From: Linum tenue
Lineage: Eukaryota; Streptophyta; Magnoliopsida; Malpighiales; Linaceae
DNA length: 64,000 nucleotides
Direction: 5' to 3'
NCBI GenBank assembly: GCA_946122785.1
Contig: CAMGYJ010000006.1
Span: 66,837,676-66,901,675 of the forward strand
The position numbers and the translations under genes are program-made. Below are positions 11,775-21,586 of this stretch, one piece after another (positions within the stretch are counted from its first letter, which is position 1; every line of letters begins with the position of its first letter). The notes beneath the pieces are model-generated. The model saw nothing but the letters and a program-made list of their open reading frames with translations. It did not search any database and had not been told where the DNA came from.

Positions 11775-14700
11775 ATGGAGAACATAAACGAAGGGAACGA
11801 TGGAGAAGGCAATTCCAGGTCGGGGAAATCGGATCACGAGGGAGGCGAGCGTCAACTGAGTCAGGAGAGGAGCATGGATGAGGAGGGACAAGGAAGCCCT
11901 AGGCGCCTGTCCGCTGATGATAGCGAGTCTTTGACGAAAAGAGAGTTGTTTCGAATCATAGCCGATCAAGATCGGGCCATAGCGGCGCTCAAGAGGGAGT
12001 TGGAAGGGGAACGAAGTGAAGATATGATGATGTACAGCCCAGGGGCGAGAAAGCGGGAAAGAATGGGGGAAGATTCAGAGTCTCTGCAATACGGACCGCC
12101 GCATGCCTCCGAGCAGGGACACGACGCGTTTGGGCGCCCACGAGATGGGAGGCTAAATATCGAGCGCGCGCAAACGGGCCCAGAGGACGTATGGGCGCCT
12201 AGGAGGATTGCTCGAAGGTTTGGTGTTCGGCAGCCTCTGGCACGATGCATCCTAATGGAGCCAGCGGGAACTACGATCCCCCCGTTGCCGAGTTATGATG
12301 GGGTGGCTGACCCGGAAGACCACCTGAATAGCTACTTCACTAAGATGCAGCTCTATAACAGCTCCGACGCCACATTGTGCAAGGTATTTCCATCCACATT
12401 CGCAGGCGTGGTCTTGGATTGGTACCACCAAATTGAGGAGGGGCGCATAGAATGTTTCGAACAATTTGCTGAGTTGTTTTTGTCCAAGTTTGCAAGCCGA
12501 AAGCGCCGGACATTGACAATAGGGGCGTTGTTTAAAGTCAAACAGAGGGAGGGCGAGGCGCTCAGAGAGTTCTACGATCGATGGATCTCGGTTGCCATGG
12601 CGGTCAAAGATGTTCAACCAGCCGTGTTGGGGGTCTGCTTGGATGCCTGCACCTCAAGCGAAGAGCTATGCCGGGTCCTGTCCAAGCGAGATGTAGTATC
12701 CACCGAAGACCTTGACCGAAGAGTACAAAAGGTGATTATGTTGGAAGAAACTTTGGCGGCGCGAAGGGCTGAAAAGAGGCGCCTAAGAGGTGATGAAGGT
12801 GAGGTGAGGCAGGCGCCCAGACCTGGTTCCGGAAATTTCGTCCCACCAAGGAGGCCAGAGGCGCCACGCCTTGTGCCGAGGAGTGCTGCAAATTTTACAG
12901 AATACAATGATACCCTCAAGAATGTGCTGCAATATGTGAAGGATAGGGGCTACCATATACGGTGGCCGGGGCCCATGCGCGGCCAGCCTAACGAAAAAAA
13001 TATTGACAGATATTGTGACTTCCATCGCGACAAGGGGCATCACACGGCCGATTGTTACCAACTAAAGTCCGAACTTCAAACTTTAGCTGACAAGGGCATG
13101 CTCAACGACTTCGTTAGAAGGATGGAGGACAGGACGCATCGAACCTATGTGACGAGGCAGGCGCCGGAACAGAGGAGGGCGCCTGAAGAACCCAGAGCCC
13201 AAATCGTGGTGCCGCCCACGGTCAATGAAGCGCCCAAAGAACCAGAAACTGAGCCGGCGCCTATTATTCCACCACCTCCGTTTGAAGTGGATCAAGAGGG
13301 AGAACCTAGTCGTGTAAGGCTTACAGTCGAGTCCATAACGGGTACCCTTGACTTGAGAGAGAAGTTGGAAAGATCTAGGCACCTGCGAGCTGCGTCGCTT
13401 GAAGCCAGGGAATCCGTACACATCCACTTTAATCAGGAACCGGATGAGGCGTGCCAAGTCCCGTCGGAAGAAGCTCTTGAGATACAAGGGGTGATAGCCG
13501 GATGTAAGGTGAAGAGAATGTTGGTGGACACAGGCAGCTCTATGGATGTCCTCTTCAAGAGCACCTTCGAACGAATGCAGCTGGCGCCTGAGTTGGTGCG
13601 TCCCTCAAATTCGGTGTTGGTCGGATTCTCTGGAGCGCCTGCTCAAGTCATCGGACGCGTACGCCTTCCCGTGACTCTGGGGGACGAAGCGCATTGCGTA
13701 ACGCATGCAGTGGAGTTTGGCATCGTTGACTGTCCATCGCCATACAATGTGATACTTGGCCGACCTCTTTTGGCGCAATTCAATGGGGTAGCCTCGACGT
13801 GCCATCAGACGCTGAAGTTCGTCGCTCCCCAAGGCGTGGGCGTCTCGCGAGGAAGGAACGTCCCACGATATGCAAGAGAAGAGGAATCAAAGAGTCGAGG
13901 TCGGAAGCATAGACTGAATATCATAGACATCCGTCCGGAGGAGGCGCCCAGGGCGGAGCCGGTAGATGATGAGATAGCTGTGATATTGGACGAGGGGCGC
14001 CCAGACCAAATGATACGAATATCATCACAGGCGCCAGAGGCTATGAGAGCGCCCTTAATAGAATTGCTGCGGGAATTCAGAGAATTGTTTGCATGGAGCG
14101 CTCGGGATATGCCCGGAGTGTCCCCTGAGGTTGCGGCTCATAGGCTGGCAGTGGAAGAAGGTAAAAGGCCGGTGCAGCAAAAGCGACGAAACTTGACCCC
14201 CGAGAAAGAAGAGGCGCTCCGGCATGAAGTTGATAGGTTGCGAGAGGCGGGGTTTGTGGAGGAAGCAAGGTACATTACGTGGCTCTCCAACGTAGTGTTT
14301 GTCCCAAAACCGTCGGGAGATTGGAGGATGTGCGTGGACTTTACTAACCTCAACCGGGCATGCCCGACGGATGCTTACCCTATGCCACGCATCGACTTGC
14401 TGGTAGATGCAACGGCGTATCATGAAGCGCTCAGCTTCTTGGACATGTTTTCAGGCTATCATCAGATCCCTATGGTGGAGGAGGACCGGGCGAAAACGGC
14501 CTTCATGACGCCTTTTGGCAACTTTTGCTATCGTGTCATGGCATTTGGTTTAAAGAATGCAGGCGCCACGTACCAACGTATGGTAAACCAAGTCTTCTGC
14601 AAGCAGATAGGGAGAAACGTGGAAGCATATGTGGATGATTTGATAGTAAAGAGCAAGAGGCGCCTAGATCATATCCTGGACCTCCGGGAAACTTTCGAGA

Positions 14701-16907
14701 CAATGCGCAGATTCAATTTAAGGCTTAACCCCAAAAAGTGTGTGTTCTTTGCAGAGGCGGGAAAGTTCTTGGGTTTCATGATAACCAAGAGGGGGATTGA
14801 GGCCAATCCCAGGCAGGTGGAGGCCATCAAGAACTTGGCACCCCCGAGAACGCCGAAAGAGGTGCAGGTGTTGACGGGGAGGCTGGCGGCGTTGGGACGA
14901 TTCATTCCGCGAGCCTCGGACCGAGGCGCCCCCTTCTTCAAGGTATTGAAAAAGGCCACCAAGTTTCGATGGACAGAAGAATGCAACAAGGCGTTTGAAG
15001 AATTGAAGGGGCTACTCATAGCGCCTACGGTAATGACCGCGCCTAGAGCCAAGGAAGTGCTATACTTGTACCTAGCGGTGTCCCAAATCGCTGTGAGCGC
15101 TGTACTGATATCTAAAGACTCGCTAACAAATGAAGAGAGACCGGTGTATTACGTCAGCCGCACCATGGTTGGCCATGAGACGCAATATGCACCCATAGAG
15201 AAGGCGGCGTTGGCGGTAGTAATGGCCGCGAACAAGCTCAGACCTTATTTTCAGGCTCATAGCATCGTGGTGCTCACCAATCTGCCACTAAGGACGATTC
15301 TCGGGTCAATGGATGTGTCTGGGCGCCTGGTGAAGTGGGCCGTGCAATTAAGTGAGTTTGATATAAGTTACGCGCCCCGTCCAGCTATCAAGGCTCAAGT
15401 GTTGGCAGACTTCATGGCCGAAGGTGTGGCCGACGGAGGGCCGGGCATTGAGGAATGCTGGCAAGTGCACGTGGATGGAGCAGCAAGTCGGGCAGGCGCT
15501 GGGGCCGGCATGGTGCTCGTTAGCCCTTTAGGCGCCCTTCATGAAATTGCGCTTCGTTTTGCAACCCTCAAAACGAACAATGCGGCTGAATACGAGGCTG
15601 TTCTGGCCGGACTTCATTATGCGAGGGAGCTGGGCGCCCAAAGGGTTAATGTGAAAACTGACTTAGCGCTGGTGGTCAATCAGCTGAACGAAGTTTACGA
15701 AGTAAAAGAGGAGGCTCTATGCGCCTATGTGCAGTCTGTGCGGAAGAGGTGCGCATGGTTTCGAGAGGTAACTTTCACGCATGTCCCAAGAGAGGAGAAT
15801 GCTCATGCAGACGCTTTGTCTAAGTTGGCTACGGCTATAGACTTTGAGGAGAGTCGGACGGTGATTGTGTCAAAAGAAGTCCCACACGAAGAGGTGGTAA
15901 TGGCCTCCATCCTACCGGGAGTGCAAGAAGGGTGGATGGCACCAATTCGCCTCTTCCTAACACAGGGAGTCGTACCGGAGAACCCAAAGGATGCCTGGCG
16001 CCTTCGTCGGAAGGCAGCTCGATGCACCATCGTGGATGATGTGTTATACAAGAGATCACATTCCGGCGCCTACTTGAGATGCCTTACCGAGGCAGAGGGG
16101 TCAGAGGCGATCAACGAGGTGCACCAAGGAACATGTGGCATGCATGCAGGCGCCCGCAGTTTGGAGAAAATTTTGCTCCGCCAAGGATATTACTGGCCAA
16201 CAATGCGAAAGGACGCAGGGAGACACGTGACATCATGCCACCAGTGCCAAATCCATGCTAATGACATTCATCTCCCAGCGGCACCTATGCAGGGAAATGT
16301 AGGCGCCTGGTCCTTCGCTCAGTGGGGCATGGACCTGTTGGGACCATTTCCGAAGGCGCCTGGTCAGTACAAGTACTTAATTGTCGCGGTTGATTACTTC
16401 ACCAAGTGGATTGAAGCAGAGCCACTGGCCTCAATCACTGAGGCGCAAGTGCGGAAATTCACAAGGAAGAACATCTTTACGCGTTTTGGGCTCCCGGAAT
16501 CCATCATCACTGACCATGGAAAGCAATTTGATTGCAAGAAGTTCATAGAGTTTTGCGATGAAAATGGGGTCGTGTTAAGATTCTCTTCAGTGGCCTACCC
16601 TCAAGCCAACGGACAAGCCGAGGCAGCAAACAAGAGTATTTTGCACGGCTTACACACGAGATTGGTAGAAGCCAAGGGAAGATGGGTCGAAGAATTACCG
16701 AGTGTTCTATGGGCGCACAGGACTTCCTTCAAAGTAGCCACGGGTGAAACGCCCTTCGCGCTAACTTATGGTAGCGAAGCGGTGTTGCCTGTCGAGATGC
16801 GTGTCCCAACTTTCAGGATGACCCATCGACGCGAGTCTATGGAGGCCCAAGAGCGCATTGATGAGCTAGACCTACTGGACGAGCGCCGCGAGATGGCGGT
16901 GTTGTGA
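11775..16907 (+). CDS. gag-pol polyprotein of the Tat-type element (1710 aa, 3' end broken)
   Basis: A single frame from ATG 51 bp after the 5' LTR. In order: gag capsid-like domain (about residues 170-290); zinc-knuckle-like CDFHRDKGHHTADC (about 415); aspartic protease LVDTGSS (D585); reverse transcriptase with YVDD (952-955); a first RNase H (about 1090-1180); a second, distinct RNase H starting QVHVDGAASR (D1234); integrase with the HHCC zinc motif (about 1450-1490) and the D, D, E catalytic residues (about 1519, 1579, 1615). Dual RNase H is a Tat-lineage trait. A TGA at 16905-16907 ends the frame. The integrase C-terminal tail continues in the same frame after it, and a single-base loss near 17030 shifts the last part. 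The integrase tail is therefore cut off in this copy. Confidence 0.95.
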   Translation: MENINEGNDGEGNSRSGKSDHEGGERQLSQERSMDEEGQGSPRRLSADDSESLTKRELFRIIADQDRAIAALKRELEGERSEDMMMYSPGARKRERMGEDSESLQYGPPHASEQGHDAFGRPRDGRLNIERAQTGPEDVWAPRRIARRFGVRQPLARCILMEPAGTTIPPLPSYDGVADPEDHLNSYFTKMQLYNSSDATLCKVFPSTFAGVVLDWYHQIEEGRIECFEQFAELFLSKFASRKRRTLTIGALFKVKQREGEALREFYDRWISVAMAVKDVQPAVLGVCLDACTSSEELCRVLSKRDVVSTEDLDRRVQKVIMLEETLAARRAEKRRLRGDEGEVRQAPRPGSGNFVPPRRPEAPRLVPRSAANFTEYNDTLKNVLQYVKDRGYHIRWPGPMRGQPNEKNIDRYCDFHRDKGHHTADCYQLKSELQTLADKGMLNDFVRRMEDRTHRTYVTRQAPEQRRAPEEPRAQIVVPPTVNEAPKEPETEPAPIIPPPPFEVDQEGEPSRVRLTVESITGTLDLREKLERSRHLRAASLEARESVHIHFNQEPDEACQVPSEEALEIQGVIAGCKVKRMLVDTGSSMDVLFKSTFERMQLAPELVRPSNSVLVGFSGAPAQVIGRVRLPVTLGDEAHCVTHAVEFGIVDCPSPYNVILGRPLLAQFNGVASTCHQTLKFVAPQGVGVSRGRNVPRYAREEESKSRGRKHRLNIIDIRPEEAPRAEPVDDEIAVILDEGRPDQMIRISSQAPEAMRAPLIELLREFRELFAWSARDMPGVSPEVAAHRLAVEEGKRPVQQKRRNLTPEKEEALRHEVDRLREAGFVEEARYITWLSNVVFVPKPSGDWRMCVDFTNLNRACPTDAYPMPRIDLLVDATAYHEALSFLDMFSGYHQIPMVEEDRAKTAFMTPFGNFCYRVMAFGLKNAGATYQRMVNQVFCKQIGRNVEAYVDDLIVKSKRRLDHILDLRETFETMRRFNLRLNPKKCVFFAEAGKFLGFMITKRGIEANPRQVEAIKNLAPPRTPKEVQVLTGRLAALGRFIPRASDRGAPFFKVLKKATKFRWTEECNKAFEELKGLLIAPTVMTAPRAKEVLYLYLAVSQIAVSAVLISKDSLTNEERPVYYVSRTMVGHETQYAPIEKAALAVVMAANKLRPYFQAHSIVVLTNLPLRTILGSMDVSGRLVKWAVQLSEFDISYAPRPAIKAQVLADFMAEGVADGGPGIEECWQVHVDGAASRAGAGAGMVLVSPLGALHEIALRFATLKTNNAAEYEAVLAGLHYARELGAQRVNVKTDLALVVNQLNEVYEVKEEALCAYVQSVRKRCAWFREVTFTHVPREENAHADALSKLATAIDFEESRTVIVSKEVPHEEVVMASILPGVQEGWMAPIRLFLTQGVVPENPKDAWRLRRKAARCTIVDDVLYKRSHSGAYLRCLTEAEGSEAINEVHQGTCGMHAGARSLEKILLRQGYYWPTMRKDAGRHVTSCHQCQIHANDIHLPAAPMQGNVGAWSFAQWGMDLLGPFPKAPGQYKYLIVAVDYFTKWIEAEPLASITEAQVRKFTRKNIFTRFGLPESIITDHGKQFDCKKFIEFCDENGVVLRFSSVAYPQANGQAEAANKSILHGLHTRLVEAKGRWVEELPSVLWAHRTSFKVATGETPFALTYGSEAVLPVEMRVPTFRMTHRRESMEAQERIDELDLLDERREMAVL

Positions 16908-17213
16908 CTGGAAGCAATGAAGGGTCAAGTGGCAAGGTACTACAACAAGAAGATGAGGGCGCACAACCTCGTGAGAGGTAGCCTTGTCCTAAAGAGGGAT
17001 TTCCGCCCAAAAGCTGCCGAAGGGAAGTTGCCCCAAAGTGGAAGGGGCCATACCGCGTTCAAGAGGTCATCGGTCCAAATACATTCAAGCTGGAACACCT
17101 GTCAGGCAAGAAGGTCAAAAGGACGTGGAATGCACAAAATTTGCGCAAATATGAGGCGCCTGAGTCGGAGACAAGTACCATGCAAGGAACAGGGGAACAG
17201 GAGCCGGCAGATG
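16908..17213 (+). pseudogene. Detached integrase C-terminal tail
   Basis: After the in-frame TGA the sequence still reads as the end of a gypsy integrase (a YYNKKMRAHNL stretch, then a frame change near 17030 followed by a KWKGPYRV-type GPY/F module). It ends at a TGA near 17212. The two lesions, one stop and one single-base deletion, are both confined to the final hundred or so codons of pol. Confidence 0.8.
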
Positions 17214-17280
17214 AGTAAGCGTGCAAGCCTAGTCCATCCCATGGCGGAGTTGTGTTTTTCTTGTGTGTTATGTTTTCCAA

Positions 17281-17615
17281 AACGCCTAGTTTTGCGCCCG
17301 CCTTATCCCGTAAAGCGCCCTACTCGCGCCCTCTCCATGTAAAGCGCCCCAATTTTGCGCCCAAACTTTTTGGAATCGGATTAATTATTATACGTGAAAG
17401 CGGATATCTAAAGAGGTAGTAACATAGCGCCCACCTCATTGCGCCCCAAGTAGCGCCCGTACCATTTGCGCCCAGTACAGCGCCCATATCGTATTCTAAG
17501 TAATTCTGAATAAAAGCGCCTCAAAATAGCGCCCGGCAAATCTAAGTATAGCAAAGCGCCATGTTTCGCGCCCACCTTTTGCAAAAGCGCCCTAACATTG
17601 CGCCCTCACAAGAAA
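17281..17615 (+). repeat. GCGCCC-rich untranslated stretch
   Basis: About 335 bp downstream of pol in which GCGCC or its C/T-extended form recurs roughly every 15-25 bases, between unrelated AT-rich spacers (e.g. AAAGCGCCCTA, TTGCGCCCAAA, TAGCGCCCGT). It is not a conventional tandem repeat: the spacers do not align and only the core repeats. The same core is unusually common in the LTRs, gag-pol and antisense gene of this element. Confidence 0.75.
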
Positions 17616-17759
17616 CGCGAAGATTGGTAATAAAGGGAAAGTTAAAGTGGAAGCAAAGCCGATTGGCAAGGAAACATAAATTCTTATATATAATAATAAT
17701 GAAAACGCAAGGAAAGGCATTACAAGATAAGAAAAAGATAACACCCAAGGACCGCTAAT

Positions 17760-20279
17760 CTAGTCAGCGCCTGAGTTTGCATCCCCAGCACTAGGCGTCA
17801 TTGGAGAAGGAGAGGGGGGAGCAGATGACTCGGGCGCCCCACTTGTCCCGCGAGGCGTCTCCATCCCACCGATCACATACTCGGCCATCTCCGAGAGATC
17901 CCAAGTAAGGTCGGGGTGGTCCTTCTGCAACTTCCCCCGCAGGATTTCAATGCCGGTCAGAATGGCATTGGCGCACATGGACTTCCCAGTCTCTGACTCC
18001 ATCAAGTTGTCCAAAGATTGCCGAAGTTCGGAAATTTCTTTCCGGGCCCTCTTCAAGGATTTCTCGCTCTCCTTGTGGGCGTCCTTCAGCCTCTTCTTCT
18101 CCTCCTTGAGGATGTCAATTTCACTGGCTTGGGCGCCAGCTTCCTGCGCCAGCGCATCCTTCTCGGCCTGCAGGGTGGCCAGTTTATTGCGCTCCTCGTC
18201 CAGGGCGCCTTGCAGACGCGACAACTCCATGGTGGCCGTCATCTGGGCGTCCTCACACTCCTTCGCAAACTGCTCGCGGCGTGCAGTTGCGTTCTCTAAG
18301 TCCAACTTCAGCTGAGCAGCCGAAGAGGAAGCTTCGAGCGCCTCCCGTTTGGTTTCATTGAGGCGTCGGGCGCCTCTTTCCGCAAAAAGAAGGATCTGCA
18401 ACCAGTGAACAAGGGTCAGTAAGTTGTGCAAAATAACAAGTAGGAAGGATCTGAAATACAAGTACGAAAAGGCATACCTTAGCGCCCACTTGGGCCAATT
18501 CAGCAAAATGGTGATCACTGGTCACCTCGGACGGTACTTGCCAGGACTTGGCGGCCGCGATTGCCAAGCCCATGGCACACCCTCGGTCAACGGCGACCAA
18601 GGGGGAGCAGTTCATGTTGACCCGTCCCACCTCGGTACGCCGTGGCCGGAAGATGGGGGGGCGCCCATCGGGGCCAACGTAGCGCCCCTCTTCATTCAAG
18701 TGAACGCGGGCGTCCTCCACAGTCTCCGCCTCCACCTCCACCTCATCGAAGGCGTCCTCTTCGCAGGCGTCCTCCTCGCCCACCTTCTTCTTTCCTCTGG
18801 CGGTCCTCTTGCTGGCGGAGGTTAAGGGGGAGCCCGCCCTCTTCCCCTTTCGGAGCAAAGGCTCCTCTTCTCCTTCCTCTTCAGCGGAGTTAACCTCCTT
18901 CTCCACGGGGTCGACATCAGGCGTCCCCTCGCCTTCTTCCGGGGCGGACGACGCCACGCTTGCCGTGTGCGCCCGAGCGGTGCCACCCTTAACCGCTCTC
19001 TTCTTCCCTTTCCTCTTCTTGGGGACGGCTGGCGGCGCCTCTGAGTGGGGGACAGGTCCCTCTGGTTGAAGGGGCGCCTCTTGCTGAGCAGGCGCCTCTT
19101 GTTGGGAAGAGGCTGCCGCAGCCGCCTCCGCCGCCATAGTCGCCAGCCTACTTTTCATAAGCTTGGCGATACTCGAGTAGTCCGCCCCTGCATATGACAA
19201 AAGTAAGTTAGCACATAACCCAAACAAGGGGATAAGGAAGCAGAACACCTAGACGCCTACACACCATCGTTATAATAAGCTTCAATAATGGGAGGACGAT
19301 TATCTGCGGGGCGTAAGTCAACAGGCTCCCCCTCGCAAATTAAGGAGGCGCCAGCTTTCTCAGACGCCGTCAAAACCACCGGCTTATTGAAGTCATCGAC
19401 ATGGCCTAACTTCCATTTCCTCATAAAGGCGCCCCCACTGGCAAAGAAGGAGTCTTGATAGGCCTTCACGAAGAAAAACCCGTTGAACCAGCTTCGGTTC
19501 AGCTTAGGGCATTTCTGGACAAAGTGACGGGGGCAGCTTTTCTTCTTGCGCTTCTGGAGGGATAAGCAGTTGTCCAGAGGCACCATCTTGAAGAAGTGTC
19601 TGAACAAGTTGAAGGTGGGCTCCACGTTGTGCTCTCGGCACCTCAACTTGAATAGGATGACAACCGTGATGACCGAAGGGGATAGGCGCCCGAGAGGACA
19701 GGCGCACGTCGTTAAAATTCCCTCCATGATCGAGTCTAGGGGAAACTGAAGCCCGAAACGAAAGTACTCCTGATAGAGCCCGATCCACTTGGGGCCACAG
19801 ACGCCCACCCGGGATTGGGGCGATGGAGGCGCATACCACCAGTCTCTGGGAATCTGGAGACTAGTCACCAGTTCATGAACCCGGTCCAGGGTGACTGTCG
19901 ACGTGTGGTTAGGCCCAGCCACCTCGAATGATAAGTGCGACGTCTCAATGGGCAAATGATCGGGTGGGAAACACTTCTCCCACGACGTGATCTTGTAGGA
20001 CCCATCGGCGGGCAAGAAGCCAGGCGCCGAGGAACTTGACGGCCCAGCTGATGAGGAAGCAGACGCCCGCTCTAAACCAACAAATGACCCAGACGCAACG
20101 CGGACAAGGGGTAAGTGACGCCCCTACCCTAAGTGACTAGAATAAGCTCAACGAAAACGACGAAAAGAGAAGGACCACTTACCACGTTGAACTGGGCGCC
20201 TTGCTTCACCACCATCGCCGGAGGCGCCTGCGCCCGAGGCGCCGGGTGCAGCGGTCTTGTCTTGTTGTGAAGACGACAT
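17760..20279 (-). CDS. Spliced antisense accessory gene of the retrotransposon (4 exons, 749 aa)
   Basis: Minus-strand gene between pol and the 3' LTR. Exons by frame and GT-AG: 20279-20183, 20071-19265, 19187-18478, 18395-17760. They total 2250 nt and stay open throughout; each join preserves phase and each of the three introns (about 77-111 bp) interrupts the frame if unspliced. A Ser/Gly/Ala-rich N-terminus leads to a globular region (about residues 60-300: FRFGLQFPL, EPTFNLFRHFF, WFNGFFFVK) resembling the plant domain annotated as 'putative gypsy type transposon' (Pfam PF04195 type). An acidic and Lys/Arg-rich middle has nuclear-localisation-like runs (KKRKGKKR). A long coiled coil follows (about 540-700). 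Antisense extra ORFs are known in Tat-lineage elements such as Grande and Retand, but their function is not established. Confidence 0.85.
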
Positions 20280-20421
20280 CTTTTGGACGAGAGTGATGTG
20301 GGGGACGCGACAAACAGAGAGGAAAGAAGACAGAGGTCAGAGCGGAAGCTAGAGAGAAGTCAGAGCAAGATTCTAGAGAGAGGGCGAATAGAAGAAAGTG
20401 ACAGCATCACAAGGGGGGAGG

Positions 20422-20432
20422 GGTATTTAAAG
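20422..20432 (-). promoter_or_regulatory. Possible TATA element of the antisense gene
   Basis: On the minus strand the sequence reads TTTAAATACCCC, about 145 bp upstream of the antisense gene's ATG. Spacing suits a core promoter with a leader of roughly 110 bp. This is a motif match only. Confidence 0.4.
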
Positions 20433-20592
20433 AAAAACGGGGGCTCACCCGTTGCATGACACGTGTCAGTCATGCCGAAGGAACTCTTCCTCTCCCCCCA
20501 CCTTTTGGTCTCTTCGCGTGCCACAAAATCACAGGCGGACCTTTGAGCTTCCCCCACCCTTTCCTTTTCGGGAAAATTTCTCAACTCCCAAA

Positions 20593-20626
20593 TTTCGAAT
20601 TTCGAATTTCGAATTTCGAATTTTCT
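20593..20626. repeat. Short tandem repeat (TTTCGAA)n
   Basis: About four and a half copies of a 7-bp unit TTTCGAA in the untranslated region between the antisense gene and the 3' LTR. Confidence 0.85.
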
Positions 20627-20876
20627 TTTCTCCAAATTTCCCCGACAAACAAAGTGTGGGTGGGGGGGCACAAGGGATAAGGACACTCGTCAAGAACGAC
20701 ACCTTGAAGCGCCCGAAAGGAAGGGTTAGTTAAAAAGGCGCCCCGTTTGGTAAGAGGCGCCTAGGCAGGTAAGAGGCACAGAAGCACCTGGAAGAGCATT
20801 CGATAAGGGACCGAAGCACCTGGGTTACAACTAGAGGTTCAGTCAGGCGCTCGATGGCGAAGCCACGAGCACCTAA

Positions 20877-20889
20877 CTGGGGGGGCAAT
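20877..20889 (+). other. Polypurine-like tract before the 3' LTR
   Basis: A G-run (TGGGGGGGCAAT) directly precedes the 3' LTR start, where plus-strand priming occurs in LTR elements. It is short and ends in CAAT, so the exact tract is uncertain. Confidence 0.5.
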
Positions 20890-21537
20890 TGTTGGGGGTA
20901 TTACCCAGCGAGCTAGGAAATTGGGCTCCCCAAAGAAAGAGCTAGGGGGCAAAGCCCAAAAGGGTAAGAGCCATTATTCGCTAGTGGCCCACGAGCCCAA
21001 GAAAAAGGACCTCAAGAGTAAAGTACCAAGAGCCAGGTGGCGGCCAACCGGCTGGTGGACCACGGCCTGCAGGCGCCTGTCAGGTGTCAGGAGTCTGACA
21101 GGGTGGTTAGCTGTCTCACAGAGCACCAAAAGCCAGGTGGCGACCAGCTGGCTGGTGGACCACGACCTGCGGGCGCCTGTCGTGCGTCAGGAGCCTGACA
21201 GAGCTGTGGAATACCAGTCAGGTGTCAGGAGTCTGACAGGGCGGTTAGCTGTCTGAGGGCGCAGAGCATTAAATGAGGAAGGTGACGTGGCAAAGATCAA
21301 CCTCGGGTTCGGTGAGTATAAATAGGGGCAGTCGACAGCATTTACGCAGGTTGGCTTCTCTCACTAAACTATTTCTCGACACTTATCTCTCTAGAAGAAG
21401 AGCACTGACTTGAGCTTCGGAGTGCTAACGGGTCGGCCAAGGCCCTTAGGCGCTTGTGGGTGCAGGTTCCAGGCGCCCAAGTGACAGATAAGCGGAAAAG
21501 TGGAGGATAAGCGTTCGGGGGTATCCAGGCTCAAACA
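20890..21537 (+). repeat. 3' LTR (648 bp)
   Basis: Same length as the 5' LTR. The three differences I found are in the GAGCCAKTATT, GAGCCAGRTGG and AACGGGTYGGCC contexts. Its last eight bases, CTCAAACA, are the first part of a 25-bp tandem duplication that runs into the flank. Confidence 0.95.
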
Positions 21538-21586
21538 AGTACTCTCAAATTTGACTCAAACAAGTACTCTCAAATTTGACTCAAAC
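21530..21586. repeat. 25-bp tandem duplication across the LTR/flank junction
   Basis: Unit 1 (21530-21554) is the last 8 bases of the 3' LTR plus 17 bases of flank. Unit 2 (21555-21579) is an exact copy, followed by the partial unit CTCAAAC. Because the unit contains LTR sequence, the duplication happened after integration, probably by slippage between the LTR-terminal CTCAAAC and a chance CTCAAAC in the flank. Confidence 0.85.

Larger units (their letters stand above)
11076..21537 (+). mobile_element. Complete Tat-type Ty3/gypsy LTR retrotransposon
   Basis: A 10,462-bp element with TG...CA LTRs of 648 bp each and a 5-bp target duplication AGTAC at 11071-11075 and 21538-21542. Order: 5' LTR, primer-binding site, gag-pol on +, a GCGCC-rich untranslated stretch, a spliced antisense gene, polypurine tract, 3' LTR. 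The pol order (protease, RT, RNase H, second RNase H, integrase) and the antisense extra gene match what is known for the Tat lineage (Grande/Retand/Ogre relatives). I counted three base differences between the LTRs by eye, about 0.5%, so insertion was recent. It is probably non-autonomous because the 3' end of pol is broken. Confidence 0.95.

Noticed and set aside
12252..15052. Several minus-strand open frames over 90 codons opposite gag-pol
   Set aside because: They are antisense shadows of the conserved gag-pol frame; none has domain features.
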